Below are positions 48,227 to 58,440 of a DNA stretch of 64,000 nt, in pieces. The stretch is from Datnioides undecimradiatus. Taxonomy: Eukaryota; Chordata; Actinopteri; Lobotiformes; Datnioididae. The first letter of the stretch is position 1, and every line of letters begins with the position of its first letter. A program made the translations under genes and the position numbers. The stretch covers positions 460,001-524,000 of the forward strand of contig WARS01000028.1 of the NCBI GenBank assembly GCA_008933995.1, given 5' to 3'. Below the pieces are notes generated by a model. The model was not told where the DNA came from and ran no database searches. It saw only the letters and a program-made list of their open reading frames with translations.

Positions 48227-51200
48227 GTAAATAAACGGCCTGTTTGGGCGCACATTTAATAAGCGTACGTTTGGAACCGCGTGCGTAATGTATCCTGCGG
48301 CAAATACTCAGTGCTGTCCACCGTGTTTGGAATTATTTGGATTATCTGACCGTGATCAGGGCAGGTTTCGCTTTTGGCCTGAGTTGACTTCGTCTCAAAG
48401 GGAAAAAAAAAAGAAACCCAGAGAGCTAAAGTGTTGTGAAACCACGCTGTAAATATGTAAATATGGATGGTTTGTCTTTGGTTTCTGTCTGCAGCTCGCA
48501 TCGCTGCCCATTCCCGTCGAAACTCCACAAACAAACCTCATTAAAAACAACAACAACAACAACAACAAAAAAAACCGAAATTGAGCTGAAGCTAAAAAAA
48601 AAAAAAAAAGCCATTCTGGTTGTTTCTGGATCAATCGACTGGTTCGGTTCACGGGTTCAGACGAATAGATGCGTTGGCACGGGGGGGTGGGGGGTGGGGG
48701 GCGCAGATACACCTGGAATATTTTGGTAGTAGCCCAGTGGATTGGTTTCACCCCGAGAGCGCGTGCACAATATTTATATTTATCTCGCCGCTAATATGCC
48801 ATTCATCGAGCGCAGAGTCATTTGTGTAGTTCCCTGTATTGCAGCCTGTAACTTCCTCAACAGTCAGTCGCGCAGTAGTTTTCTTTTGAGGCTTGCAAGT
48901 TTTTCGGTTGTTGCATGGAGGCCTGCGCTCAGTGCGAGACGCAGTGTGTCGATGCACGTGCGTGGCCACACGAAACTCCACTTTTTGTGCACGGTAACTG
49001 AATCTGGATGGGGAGCATTAAATTAAATCAGGGCCGCGGGTCAGATGTTGAACTCACGCGTTAGAAGGCGGTGGCTCTGCTCGGCAGATCGGCGCGTTGC
49101 GTGTGCTGGGCTCCTTCTTCGGGCCTGGCTCAGCTCTTTCGCGTGGAAATGAGGTAACTGCTGTGTGTGTTTACTGTGGCCGCAGACTGAGGTCAGCTTG
49201 ATGTTTTTGCTGTGTTTCTGTACTTACCCCAAGGCCAGGTGTGCCGTCCTCATTACTGCGGCTCTCTGCCTGGCTGGAGAACCAAAGGCATCGCCCACAC
49301 CACAGCACTTCTCCCTGGAACCTGACCCCTTCCCCCAGAACCCCTTGCCACGGCTCCCCAGCCAGCCTGTCCGTCTACCCCCAGCCTCCTCTCCTCCCTG
49401 TCCACCGGTCCTCCGGTGCACCTCTTCACGTTTCCCCGACCCTCCAGGGCCATCCCCCGGATCCCAGCATATCCACCCAGGCTCCAGCAGCTCAGGCGGC
49501 AGGGAGGATAAAGAGGCATAAAGAACCAGGTGACCCTGGCCGAGGTATGAAACTGGAGTCAGCTCTGGCCGGGCAGTAGCGTCAATCGAACCCAGGGGTC
49601 ATCCTCTGCCACCACCCATCGCCACATACCACCCTATGTCCCTGAATACGGCCCAGGCCTCTTCCACCAAGTAGCCTGATGGGTGGGTCACCTTCCTAGA
49701 TTATGGTTCCAAAACAAGACCAAAAAACAAGGTCCTGTTCAGGTAGGCGTGCGCTTTATTACATTCAACACGATCTAACATTATTCCCCAGATTTGCAGC
49801 CTTTAATGATGTTTAATCTCACACTTAAAAAAAAAAAGAAAAAGAAAAAGCAAAAAGCAGCTCGTTCATCCCTCACACCAACAAGCTCTCCTCACGGGGC
49901 TGAAGCCGCAAGATCAACTTCTGTCTTCCTAACCAAGTAGCATCAAGAAAAGCCTCAACATGCTCTTTCATCATCTGATAATAATAATAATAATAATAAT
50001 AATTATAATAATAATAAAAACAATAATAAAAAGGATATAAATTGATTTTTAAAGCTAGGATTTAAATAATTCTAATAAAACATTTGTGGATTTTTAAAAC
50101 ATATCTAAATAAATAAAAGGCAAAGACAATATTTAATTAATTTGTTTTTTTAATTTAGAAGACAGATCTCTAATTCCCAGACTTTGCTGGACGACAAAAT
50201 AAAATGATCATAATGTAAGCAGTGCGCCGGATTATTTCGTCTCGAGGTTAAATTTAGCTCATTCTTTCCATCTTCCTCTTACTTTTTAACACAGAGGCAG
50301 GGAGAGACAGAGGGGAAGCCAGCTCTCTGGGCTGTGTCGCCCCGTTTATATGTTTAAGATAATCCCATTACTGTCAGACCAGTGCACGCCACAGTTGCAT
50401 TGTTTACGCAGCGGTAGAGCACCGGATGCTGCATGTGTTCATTCTCAGGGAAGAAGGCGGCTGAACCGTCGCCGTGGCAGGGAAGCACGAACCGCCGAGG
50501 AGGGAGAGACAGAGGGAAGCGAGGGGAGATATTTCAAATTGCGAAACGGGGTGAGGAGCGCGGGGGGTTAATTAGTACAAGGTTATTGCAGCGCAGCTGA
50601 AAACCAGTTTTCTGTGTGAGATTAATATCAGCGGCTCTGATGGGGTATAGAAAACAGTGGATTGATGCATATCATCAGGGGATTATTCAGCGTCGCCACT
50701 GTTCATTAATGCAAATAAGATTTTAATTCCGGGATAATGTGCGATAATGTGCATTTTAAGATATTTCCCGATCTGAAGAGCATTCCCCGATTTTAAATGT
50801 CTCTATCAGTGCAGTGTGTGTGTGTGTGTGTGTGCGCCATGCAAACTTCACCTTTCAAATGGCGTTCAGCTAAGCACTTTGTGCAGTGTGCAAACCTACC
50901 ATTGCAGAGGCCTGTGTGTGTTTTTCTTCTTCTTCTTCTTCTTCTCAAGTGAAATGCATCGGATCCGACACAGTTCCTGTTTGATTTCAGCAGCAGCCGT
51001 CTCTTGGCATAAGCAGAAAAGAAAAACGTAGAAAGAGAACCGCGTTTATCTGGGTGTATATGTCTGTCCCATCTAAAAAAGCGCCACGACCCGCACTGAC
51101 GCATCTCTCTCTCGCCTTCCCTCTTTGTCAAGAAGTCAGGCTGCGTGTGAGTGTGTGTGCGTGTTTTTCTGCGTGCGTGTGCGTTTGCAAGTCTAAAAAA

Positions 51201-54200
51201 AAAAGGGGAAGTGCGGCTGCATGAAAATGCAAAAGGCTCTCGGCGTTGCACAAAAGCGCTGTGTTGAGTCTCTGCTTTCAAACTCTTGCCAGAATGTGAC
51301 GCAGCCCTTGTTTCAATTTCAAAGGCCCCTCCACGGTACAAGAAATCGCACTGTCAGTGCGCGTCTCACCTGTCGGTGTCACTAGAGAAGTGCCAGTCAA
51401 ACCTGAACACCCCTCAATCATTTCAAAACAAAGGACACAAACCATAATATACACACACGTTGTTAATATTATTATTATGATGATTATGATTATTATTATT
51501 ATTATAGGGATTGGCTGATGAGAGAAAGAAAGAAAAATTTTATTTGACTCAAATATTTGTAAAAATGCAAACTGTCAGGACCAAAGGCCCTTTGCCTGTG
51601 TTTAGTCTGAGAGTCCTGTCCACGCACACGGAGCTCGAGGGGTTTTCGTGGCTTATTGAAATGATTTCTGGGACCTTACACAATTGTTGCATCCACGATT
51701 GCTGTGCGTGTATGTGTGTATGTGCTCAGAACATCTTCTCCTAGTGTAAACCACTTTACATTTGCAGTGTTAAATTATTATTATTAATAACAGATTGTAT
51801 TGCATGATTATTATTAATATTATTAGACACTTTATATTTAAATATGCTGGTGTGTGCACATTGCATGTTTCTAAATATCTTTACGCCACTCTTACTATAC
51901 TTTTTCCTATATTTCCAGCCTGAATTACATGCATCAAGAATTGTGTGTATTACTCTTAAAGGACAGGCAGCCTGGACCCTGTCTCCATGTTTTGTGCGTG
52001 TGCGCGCGCCTGTATTTGTGTGTGCATCTGTGCGTGCGTGCGTGCGTGCGTGCGTTTGTTGGCTCTTGCAGAAGGTAGAGAGTGTGTGAACTGCGGGGCC
52101 ACGTCGACTCCGCTGTGGGCAGGGGCGGTGCTGGTCACTATCTGTATGCGCCTGCGGACTCTATCACAAGATGAACAGGCAGAATATCTCATCAAACCCA
52201 AGCTGACGGCTGGTACGTCTCCACCACATTTTCTCTATTGATGACATTTCCGTATCTCTCTCTCTGTTTTTCCCCTATCCAGGAAGAAGTAGGCCTATTA
52301 GCTGCAGGAAATTGACTCGACAAGTGCAGGTCTCTGTTTTGAATACTACCATAGAAAAACTGCACTGTTTTTTAAAAAATATACATACTTCATATATATA
52401 TATATATATATATTCCAAATGCAATGACGATGCTATTTTTTATTTGTAAATTATGTCATTGATGCACAAGTATATTCTGTTTTAAATAATAGACCCCCTC
52501 CCCTCCGTCTCATGTGTATTTTGGAGATGCATTCCTCCATTAAAAAGGGCTCAAACCTGTCCCACTGCTGCTTGTTGCACTGTGGCTGCAGGCCTGCATC
52601 GAAACCACACACTGAGCTCCATGATATGAATATTATTTAAGCCTTTTTTTAGTGTTTAGGATACATTTCTGCCTTTTTTTCGGTAGTTTTATGATTGCTT
52701 CAGGTGGAGCTATTTTTGCAGTTATCTCAGGGAAAGCCCCTCTCGTCAGAGCTGCATCTCTTATGAGCTTTAGAGGAGTTCCCCTTTGCTTTCTTGTGAA
52801 CATTAAAAAAAAAAAAAAAAAAAAAAATCTTTCGAGGCAAAGATGGCTGCCCAGTCCGCTCTGGACCTCTTCTCTCTCCACTTTGCCTCTAATGCTTGAA
52901 AACCCGACTTCCCCAGGAAAGAGGCTGCCGGATATCTGAGCAGCGCTGATAAGTCGCTGTAACACAAGCCCTTTACAGTCAAAACATAAAGGCTGCGGAG
53001 GCCGAGGCAGAACCCAGCACAGTCACGACGAAGGACTTTGTTTGGTGTTTGAATCTCTGCTTTAAATACGAGATGGTGCAGGTTTGGGTGGGGTTGCCAC
53101 GCCACGTTTGACGCTACAGTTGTGTGTTTGTTCAGCAATTTATGGAGATCGGAAAAATCACGTTTGATGGCTCAAGTGGATCATGGGCCGATCATATGTA
53201 TAATAATCCATCAAATATGCGCTAAAGACGTGGATATTTGAGTTGTTGTATGATGTGGCCTTTGGTGTGAATAAAACAATGCAATAAGGGCGTGGAAAGC
53301 TGCGCAAGACGGGTGAAGCGCAAGAAAACGCAATAAAAGTGCAGGAGAAGAAGAGGCGCACGTCACACACGAGCTTAATGGATAAGGTTTATTGCTCCCA
53401 TCTGATTGGTTATTCACAGCGCACAGCAACGGGGGTTATTAGGCCACCACGTGCGTATGGTGGAAATCCTGCCCGAGATAATGTAGTCCTTTACGTTGGC
53501 GCGTCCTCTGCGGTCACCTGCCCATCGATTGTTTTTAGAGATTATAACATCAATGTCAAAGCCACCGCGGCAGCAACCAAATCCACAGGAGAACACGACT
53601 TTCCAACGTCAGGGTGAAGTGAAGGCTTTCAGTCCGCCAGCAGCCCGCAGCCAGGCCCCCGAACAACCACGGCTTCTTCTTCTCCTCCTCCTTTCTCGCC
53701 ACGTGCCTTCATCTCACTTCCATATTCCCACAGATCACAGTAAAACACCTTTAAGACCAGAGCTAGTCGATGCAAAATCAATACCAAAACGAGCAGCCCC
53801 CAATCTATCTCTCTCTCAGTTTCAATTGTTTAACGTCACGGGCTCGACATTTAAAACAAACCTGCGTGGCACAAACACGCACTTTAAGGAGGGAGCGGGG
53901 GTGGTGGGGGGGTTGAATCAGATTTAATAGCTCTCCCCTTTCAAGGCGCAGCACCTGTCTTCTGTAAATGTTATTCTCCGGGAGGTATGTGCTCTATGAC
54001 GCTATTTTTAGCCCGGAGTGAGAGCAGCCCTGCTTTTTCTTTTCTTTCCTCCTCTTTTTCTTTTTTTATTTCGGTATTTCTGACTTTATCTTAAACTATT
54101 TTCTGCCACGCAAAAAAAAAAAAAAAATTCCTACGGTTAAAGTGATGAAAATAAAACTGTCTTTATTGTTGTTTGCGGAATAGCCAGGTTTTGCCGCATT

Positions 54201-56978
54201 TCGCATAAAAACAAAAAAAAAACAAAAAAAACGTGATAAAACGGCAGGTTAATGCGACTGTGTGTGGCAGCTTTTGCTCCAGAAGTGGCGCATTTGTTTA
54301 CTGAAAAGTTTTACAGAAAAAAAAGAAAAAGCAAACTTAAGATAGGCGTAACAGATTAGTAGCTAGATTCAGCCCTGGATCTGGTGTCACATCTGTGAGA
54401 ATAAACCTTGGTGTTGATTGGTTTACTGCGAGGTCATGTGACGGTTTCTCTCTCTCTCTCTCTCTTTCCTGCATCTTTTCTCCTGTCTCCGCTCTCCAGT
54501 CCACGCGGCCAGGCAGCGGGGAGACGTCGTGTGCGCAAACTGTCAAACGTGACAACGACGACGCTGGCGGCGGAGAAACGCCAGCAGGGACCCGGTGTAA
54601 CGCCTGCGGCCTCTACTTTAAACTGCACAATGTAAGTAATAAACCTTCAGAGGATATCTGAGCGAGCCATCGGAGGTTGTGTTGAATATTCATCCCTTCA
54701 GCTCCATCTCTCCTCCTCCTCCTCCTCTCTCCACCTCTCCCCTTCCCGCGCTGAGCGTGTTATCTGACTTGTCCCTGCAGAGACTTTCCGGGGGCACGGC
54801 GATAACAAATACTGTAGAATTAATATGATTTATTGGCAGTAAGTGCGAATCTAAAATGTATAAGACCGGAGTGAACCGAGCCCGCAGCCGCTTTGCTTGT
54901 GAATATTAAAGAAGTGGGGGGCCATTAGAATAGATTAATTTCGACTGATTTTTTTTTTTTTAATTTCTAGTCCTTTTGGTTTCCAGCGCCAGGGACTCCA
55001 GGAGCCCACCACCCCTCTCTCTGACCACCAATCCGCCTGATTAAGTCTTGGAATTCGGCGGTGCCTAACATCATTTCACATCCTCAATCTGAAACCCCCC
55101 CGGGACTCGTTTATCTGTCTCCTCCTCCTCCTCTCCTGTGTGCACATAGCTGTCACTTCTAATCACTTTGACCATTGTGGCTGAAGCAATAATAATAATA
55201 AACCGAATATGCTGCTCTGAGGCCGCGTGTGGGTAACATCCCTGTTTCCGCCCTCTTTACCACTCCTCCAGCCTCCGCGCGGGCCACGCGCCTGGAGCCT
55301 GTGTCCTATCCGGCCGTCACTGCGCTCCCTGTTAATCATTTTCCCATGTTGCTTTTGGCATCTATTTAACGCGGACGAGGAGCCTTTAAAAAGGTTTAGA
55401 AAGCGAGGGAGGAGTTGATTCAGGGGGTTGTTAGGCGCTAAGTGCCTCCACCCTGGTGACCTCAGCGTAAACTTGTTGAAATCATTTTGTTCAAACCCGA
55501 CTTCTCAGACCCAGAACACCTGATCGGGGCTTCTGTCTGTGGCGAGAAGCGCTTTTGCAAAGTTGCTAAACAGCTAAAACGTCTTTTTAGTAATCTGGGG
55601 GTTTTACGAGCTGCGTGTGAAAGACGTCTGTCATGTTTACGCGTCGGTGCGTGTTCGGCTGACACCTCCAGCGCATGGGCGGGGTTTCAGGTGGTGCTGC
55701 TGCTGCTGGTGTTGGTGAGCTGGCTGGGGTGTGTGAAGCAAAGGCCCTGCTGCGTATTTCTCGTGGTCACTGACTCCGCGCTTTGGCTCGGGCTTTGTTT
55801 GATGTGTCAGGGGCCGGCGGCGGCCTTGAGCAGGCCCAAGGCTTCCTCTGTGAGACGGTAGACATCCGGGCATCAAAGGGCGCAGGCCTGACCGGCTTTA
55901 GGTGGGCGTAGCGCGCCTTCAGAGCTGAAGCAAGGGAAGAGAAAGTCACCCAGTGTGGCTACATCTTACAGAGTGAAACCACATCACTTGAGAGGCGTGG
56001 TGGTGGTGATGATGATGGCGTGAGGCAGATCTCTGCCCTCCGCCAATCGCAGAGGCCGCTCTGCTCAAAGAGTCAGAGTCTCAGACGCAGCGAGGAAGAA
56101 ATCCCTGTTCCCATTTCCCCGGGAAGAACCGCTCAGGAAGATCAGGAAGCCAGTCGGCCTCATCCACCTCCCCTCATAATCCTGCCCACAGCCGGGATTC
56201 CATCATCCAGCTCTCATTCCCGGCTAAACCTATGCTGAATGCATGGCAGGGAGCCATTTTAGCCAGGGAGGCGGCGCCAGCGGTGGAGGAGGAGGAGGAG
56301 GGTGGCAGGGTGCAGAAGGAGACTTGGCAAAACGCCGGCAGTCATCGTGGCATGTGTCTCTGGTCGACTGGCTCGCGAGCTGGCTGCGGGCTCTTCTCCA
56401 TCTCCATCCGCCCCGCCCGATCCACACCACCGCTTCCTCCATCCCCCCTTTTACTCTCTCTCTCTTTTTCTTTCACCAGAAGCTGCGCGCCGCTTCAGAT
56501 TCAGCTCAGGAGGGGGCCGGCGTTTACGGCCGACGGGCTCCACCTCATGTCATCATGTCCCAAATCAAAACAGACACCATCATCTCCTCCGCCTCCGGGC
56601 TTCGCCCTGGAGTCCCAGACTCCAACTTTTTAAGGTTAGGCCTCCAGCGACAATAATACTAATCTGCCCTCTTTCTCTGTCTCCTTTCGAGAGCAGATCA
56701 GCGACCTCCTGACCATGAAGAAGGAAGGCATCAGACCGAAGACAGGAAGATGTCGAGCAAGTCAAGAAGAGCAAAAGTCCCAGGACAGCATGGGCGACTA
56801 CTCCAAAACCTGATGGACAAGGCAGCTCCTTCAGCCCGACGCCCTGTCCCGCCATGTCCTCACTTCCCTCCTTCTCGCCTCCATACATACTTTGACCACC
56901 CCACACCCATGCACCATCCTCCAGCCTCCCGTTAAGCCCCGCACCACCCAGCAGTATGGTCACAGCCATATGGGTTGA
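47997..56978 (+). CDS. gata3: GATA-binding protein 3, whole split coding region (five coding exons, frames broken)
   Basis: Overview of the gene; exons are listed separately. Gata3 is a nuclear zinc-finger transcription factor that binds WGATAR sites and controls T-cell/ILC, inner ear, kidney duct, neuronal and sympathetic development. Paralogue choice rests on the N-terminal block [15 protein letters not shown] and PYYGNSV, typical of GATA3 and unlike GATA2 (DEVDVFFNHLDSQGNPYY), and on [12 protein letters not shown] before the fingers. Exon order, intron phases and splice sites match vertebrate GATA3 (about 440 residues). Summed coding exon length is 1294 bp, close to the roughly 1330 bp expected. 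Small indels break the frame within the exons, so no single open frame spans the gene. Either the assembly carries long-read indel errors (preferred) or this is an unusually well-structured pseudogene. Gene identity is near certain; coding integrity is uncertain. Confidence 0.93.
48227..49233 (+). other. gata3 intron between coding exons 1 and 2
   Basis: GT...AG intron of 1007 bp (GTAAAT donor, TACTTACCCCAAG acceptor). It contains A-rich and (AAC)n stretches (48541-48610) and a G-run cluster at 48681-48701 able to form a G-quadruplex in the RNA. No extra coding exon is visible; the 118-residue antisense frame here is poly-T derived. Confidence 0.85.
49234..49742 (+). CDS. gata3: gata3 coding exon 2 (transactivation exon), multiple frame breaks
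   Basis: The acceptor AG is at 49232-49233 and the exon opens with SQVCRP in the frame left by the previous exon. The family signature then recurs in changing frames: [10 protein letters not shown] (about 49300-49330), [10 protein letters not shown], a proline-rich TFPPTPPKD-like region (about 49425-49460), GSSSSG.REDKE (about 49482-49515), [10 protein letters not shown] (about 49545-49570), [12 protein letters not shown] (49629-49664), SLMGGS (49673-49690) and GSKTRPK. The end TRSCS-G donates phase 1 at AG|GTAGGC. Codon frame (position mod 3) runs 0, 2, 1, 2, 0, 2, 1, 2, so at least seven changes in 509 bp. Several sit in homopolymers: a CC where CCC is expected at 49664-49665, AAAAAA where AAAAA is expected at 49722-49727, and GAGG for GAGGG near 49545. 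Mammalian length is about 540 bp. Function: acidic/proline-rich transactivation. Confidence 0.9.
50570..50790. promoter_or_regulatory. candidate intronic enhancer of gata3
   Basis: Unique sequence with a perfect octamer ATGCAAAT (50709-50716), a CATTAAT homeodomain-type site, AGATTAATATCAG (about 50621-50633), and a tandem GATAATGTGC (50733-50742 and 50743-50752). Composition and motif density resemble conserved non-coding elements. No alignment could be run, so conservation is inferred. Confidence 0.35.
52030..52055 (+). repeat. (TGCG)n tetranucleotide repeat next to the N-finger exon acceptor
   Basis: About six TGCG units end 16 bases before the acceptor of the N-finger exon, in the place normally taken by branch point and polypyrimidine tract; only TTTGTTGGCTCTTGCAG remains between. 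Confidence 0.9.
52072..52212 (+). CDS. gata3: gata3 coding exon 3 (N-terminal GATA zinc finger)
   Basis: CTCTTGCAG|AAGG acceptor; with the preceding G it reads [16 protein letters not shown], including the first Cys pair (C-x2-C) of the N-finger. The rest of the C-x17-C-x2-C finger is present at nucleotide level but broken: a base is lost after TGG (52119), TGTGTAAYGCC is replaced by TGTATGCGCC (52142-52151), bases are lost between AGAAT and CTCATCAAACC (family: QNRPLIKP), and a T is inserted in AAGC.GACGGCTG (family KRRL). GACGGCTG|GTACGT is the donor, phase 0. Length 141 bp against 146 in mammals. Two apparent substitutions fall in the DGTGHY segment (DG to GG, T to A) and NGQN reads NRQN. 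This finger contacts FOG cofactors and stabilises binding to palindromic GATA sites in the family. Confidence 0.9.
52213..54499 (+). other. gata3 intron between the two zinc-finger exons
   Basis: GTACGT...CTCCAG intron of 2287 bp. It contains a (TA)n run (52394-52412), a poly-A of 23 (52805-52827), a conserved-looking stretch at 53130-53600, poly-A runs at 54113-54127 and 54212-54231, and a CT tract before the acceptor (54447-54466). No other exon is visible. Confidence 0.85.
53130..53600. promoter_or_regulatory. candidate conserved intronic element
   Basis: Unique, mixed-composition sequence with GATCATATGTATAATAATCC, GGATAAGG (53380-53387, a GATA site), TGATTGGTTATTCA and CCACGTGCG (E-box). 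The look is that of a conserved non-coding element, without proof of conservation. Confidence 0.25.
54500..54631 (+). CDS. gata3: gata3 coding exon 4 (C-terminal GATA zinc finger)
   Basis: Acceptor CTCTCCAG|TCC and donor CACAAT|GTAAGT, phase 0 at both ends, 132 bp against 126 in mammals. The family sequence at this exon is [20 protein letters not shown]...NACGLYYKLHN. Here ETSCA, then displaced CANCQT and TTTTLWRRN nucleotides in other frames, and finally [12 protein letters not shown] in the correct frame are seen. Lesions: extra bases in the first 30 nt, TGCGCAAAC for TGCGAAC (54532-54540), TG lost from CTGTGGCGG (54562-54570), AGAAACGCC for GAACGCC, and GTGTAACGCC for GTGTGTAACGCC (54593-54602). 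The exon happens to stay open in the wrong frame. This finger is the main DNA-binding domain, and the basic tail lies in the next exon. Confidence 0.9.
54632..56696 (+). other. gata3 last intron
   Basis: GTAAGT...GAGCAG intron of 2065 bp. A (TCC)n tract (54711-54730), a T-run (54951-54961), AATAAT triplets (55187-55203), a CTG run (55697-55714) and a GGA-rich tract (56281-56305) are present. ORFs of 124-137 residues here have no recognisable domain and I treat them as chance frames. Confidence 0.8.
56697..56978 (+). CDS. gata3: gata3 last coding exon (basic tail and C-terminus)
   Basis: Acceptor GAGAGCAG|ATC. Readable family blocks are LTMKKEGI (frame 0), MSSKS and NLMDKA (frame 2), SPT.LSRHMSSLP-like (about 56835-56865), TPMHHPPAS (frame 2) and SSMVTA (frame 1), then ATG GGT TGA at 56970-56978 (frame 0). 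The C-terminus SSMVTAMG* is the GATA2/3 hallmark. Here an extra AT precedes the last ATG, and SLSFAPHHPSS is broken at about 56925-56955. Lesions include a missing base in AGCAAAAAGTCC (reads AGCAAAAGTCC), an extra C in CCTCCTGACC, and a lost base in CGAAACAGG. Length 282 bp; about 285 expected. Confidence 0.9.
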
Positions 56979-58145
56979 ACCCCCGTGCTGCGACGCCCTC
57001 CCCCTGCCCCCGAGCCCACCACCTTGTCCCCTCGGTACCTCTGCTGACCTGCTTCCATAACCTAAAAGACGAATAAACATCCCTCAGCCCGACCCTAAGC
57101 TATCCTGCCCCACCGCCGAACTCTGTGCGGCGCGACAAACTGGGCTCCTCCTTCCTCAGTTGTATCTTATGTTTTTTATAAAAAACCCACGAGTACCTCT
57201 GCGATGTATGTGAATGCTTTGCAGACTTGACTTCTTGACTGTGGCGCACTGACGCCTCTCCAGAAGAGGGTGGGGGCATTTGGTTTCCCCCTTCCCGCCT
57301 CAACAGGGAAAGCGAGAGAGAGAGAGAGAGAGAGGGGTGGGGGACAGAAGGCGTTTCCTCCCCACGCCACCGCCGCCGCCACCACATCGAGGCTGTCCTC
57401 CCAGCTGAACCACAAGACGAGGAGCTCCATTTGTGTACAAAAAGCCATTTTTCCACACACGAACGTCACGAAAACAGACATGAAAACAGACTTTTGCAGC
57501 GTCCTCTCCCTAAAACCTCCAAAACCCGCCTCTCTTCACCTTGCACCTGTGTAACAGGAACACCCCCCCCCCCCGCCACCCGCCCACCCTCCCTGCCCAG
57601 CCTTCTCCTCCTCCTCCTTCTTCTTCCTCTTAGCGTTGAAGTCCCGAGGCGAGGCGGGCGTTGAATATATTTGGCCTGGGGTATGAAATACAGTACATTT
57701 AATAAAGACTTTTAGTAGTAAGAAAAAAACGTGCCCCCCCACACCACCCCTACACCCCTCACCCCTCCCTGAAACCCCGGGGCTAACGACGAGAAGGGTA
57801 CGAGTCGCAGCAGGTGGAGAGACTTGCCGCCAGAGGAGCGAGAGGAGAGGACGCCTCAGAGGAGAGGAGGAAAGGAAATAAGGGAGGAGGAGGCGAGAGG
57901 AGGAGAGGGAGAGACTCTGTGAGGAAGGGCAGGCCTCGGTCTTCGCCTGCGTGAGTCGTGTTCGCATTAAGTTGGCAGAGAGCCGGCGGCTCCGGCTGCA
58001 GGCGTCTCTCTCCTTCTGTTTTTAGTTCTGTTTCTTTTTTTCTTTTTTTTTTTTTGTTTTTGTTTGTTGTTTTTTTGTTTTTTTGTTTTTGGATGTGCTA
58101 TAGGTCTCGGGCAATTGGTTTGTGTTGACGCACCTACACACCCAT

Positions 58146-58197
<52 letters not shown>

Positions 58198-58440
58198 GAA
58201 AGACTTTCTTCCTGCCCACAGATTATATGCATTGTGAAAAAAGTTCCTGTATTTGTTATTTGTATGTATAAATCAGAGTACCAAAAATACAAAATAAACA
58301 AAGATGTAGAATTATTTCTTTATGTTATGCAGACTGAATGGTTGTAAAAATTTAATAATAATCACTAGTGTAAAATATGACTGCTCTTTGGTTTCGTAAT
58401 TTTTTTTTTTCCCCCCTCTTTGAAAATAATAAACTAGTTT
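56979..58440 (+). other. gata3: gata3 3' UTR (inferred extent)
   Basis: No coding frame follows the stop. Candidate polyadenylation signals AATAAA lie at 57072, 57701, 58293 and 58428. A T/G-rich stretch (58018-58090) followed by TGTGCTATAGGTCTCGGG and an AT-rich block at 58221-58330 (TTGTGAAAAAAGTTCCTGT, then ACAAAATAAACAAAG) look to me like the distal GATA3 3' UTR of other vertebrates, from memory. So the transcript probably ends soon after 58298 or 58433. C-runs (57563-57575, 57732-57742) and a (CA)23 tract lie within. Confidence 0.5.
58150..58195 (+). repeat. (CA)23 microsatellite in the inferred gata3 3' UTR
   Basis: Uninterrupted CA dinucleotides between the T-rich block and the AT-rich conserved-looking end of the 3' UTR. 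Confidence 0.95.

Larger units (their letters stand above)
49743..52071 (+). other. gata3 intron between coding exons 2 and 3, with candidate enhancer
   Basis: GT...AG intron of 2329 bp. Contents: an (ATA)n tract (49978-50018), an AT-rich stretch to 50160, a conserved-looking AT/GC mixed element (50570-50790, listed separately), TG repeats (50814-50833), a TTC run (50926-50945), AT-rich triplet runs (51465-51506), and a TGCG tetranucleotide run just before the acceptor. Confidence 0.85.

Noticed and set aside
47963..48259. 98-residue + frame overlapping the gata3 start exon
   Set aside because: Wrong frame; the two other frames carry the GATA3 sequence before and after the break. Only its upstream ATG is of interest as a possible uORF.
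49165..49579. Overlapping 112- and 118-residue frames taken as separate small proteins
   Set aside because: Both are pieces of the same gata3 exon read in different frames because of indels.
50793..51341. 182-residue antisense frame in gata3 intron
   Set aside because: His/Thr and Arg runs come from CA and TTC repeats; lies within an intron with no family match.
47997..56978. gata2 as the identity of the gene
   Set aside because: [23 protein letters not shown] and [12 protein letters not shown] are GATA3 features; GATA2 has DVFFNHLDSQGNPYY in this place.
56580..57080. 166-residue antisense frame
   Set aside because: Shadow of the last gata3 exon on the opposite strand.
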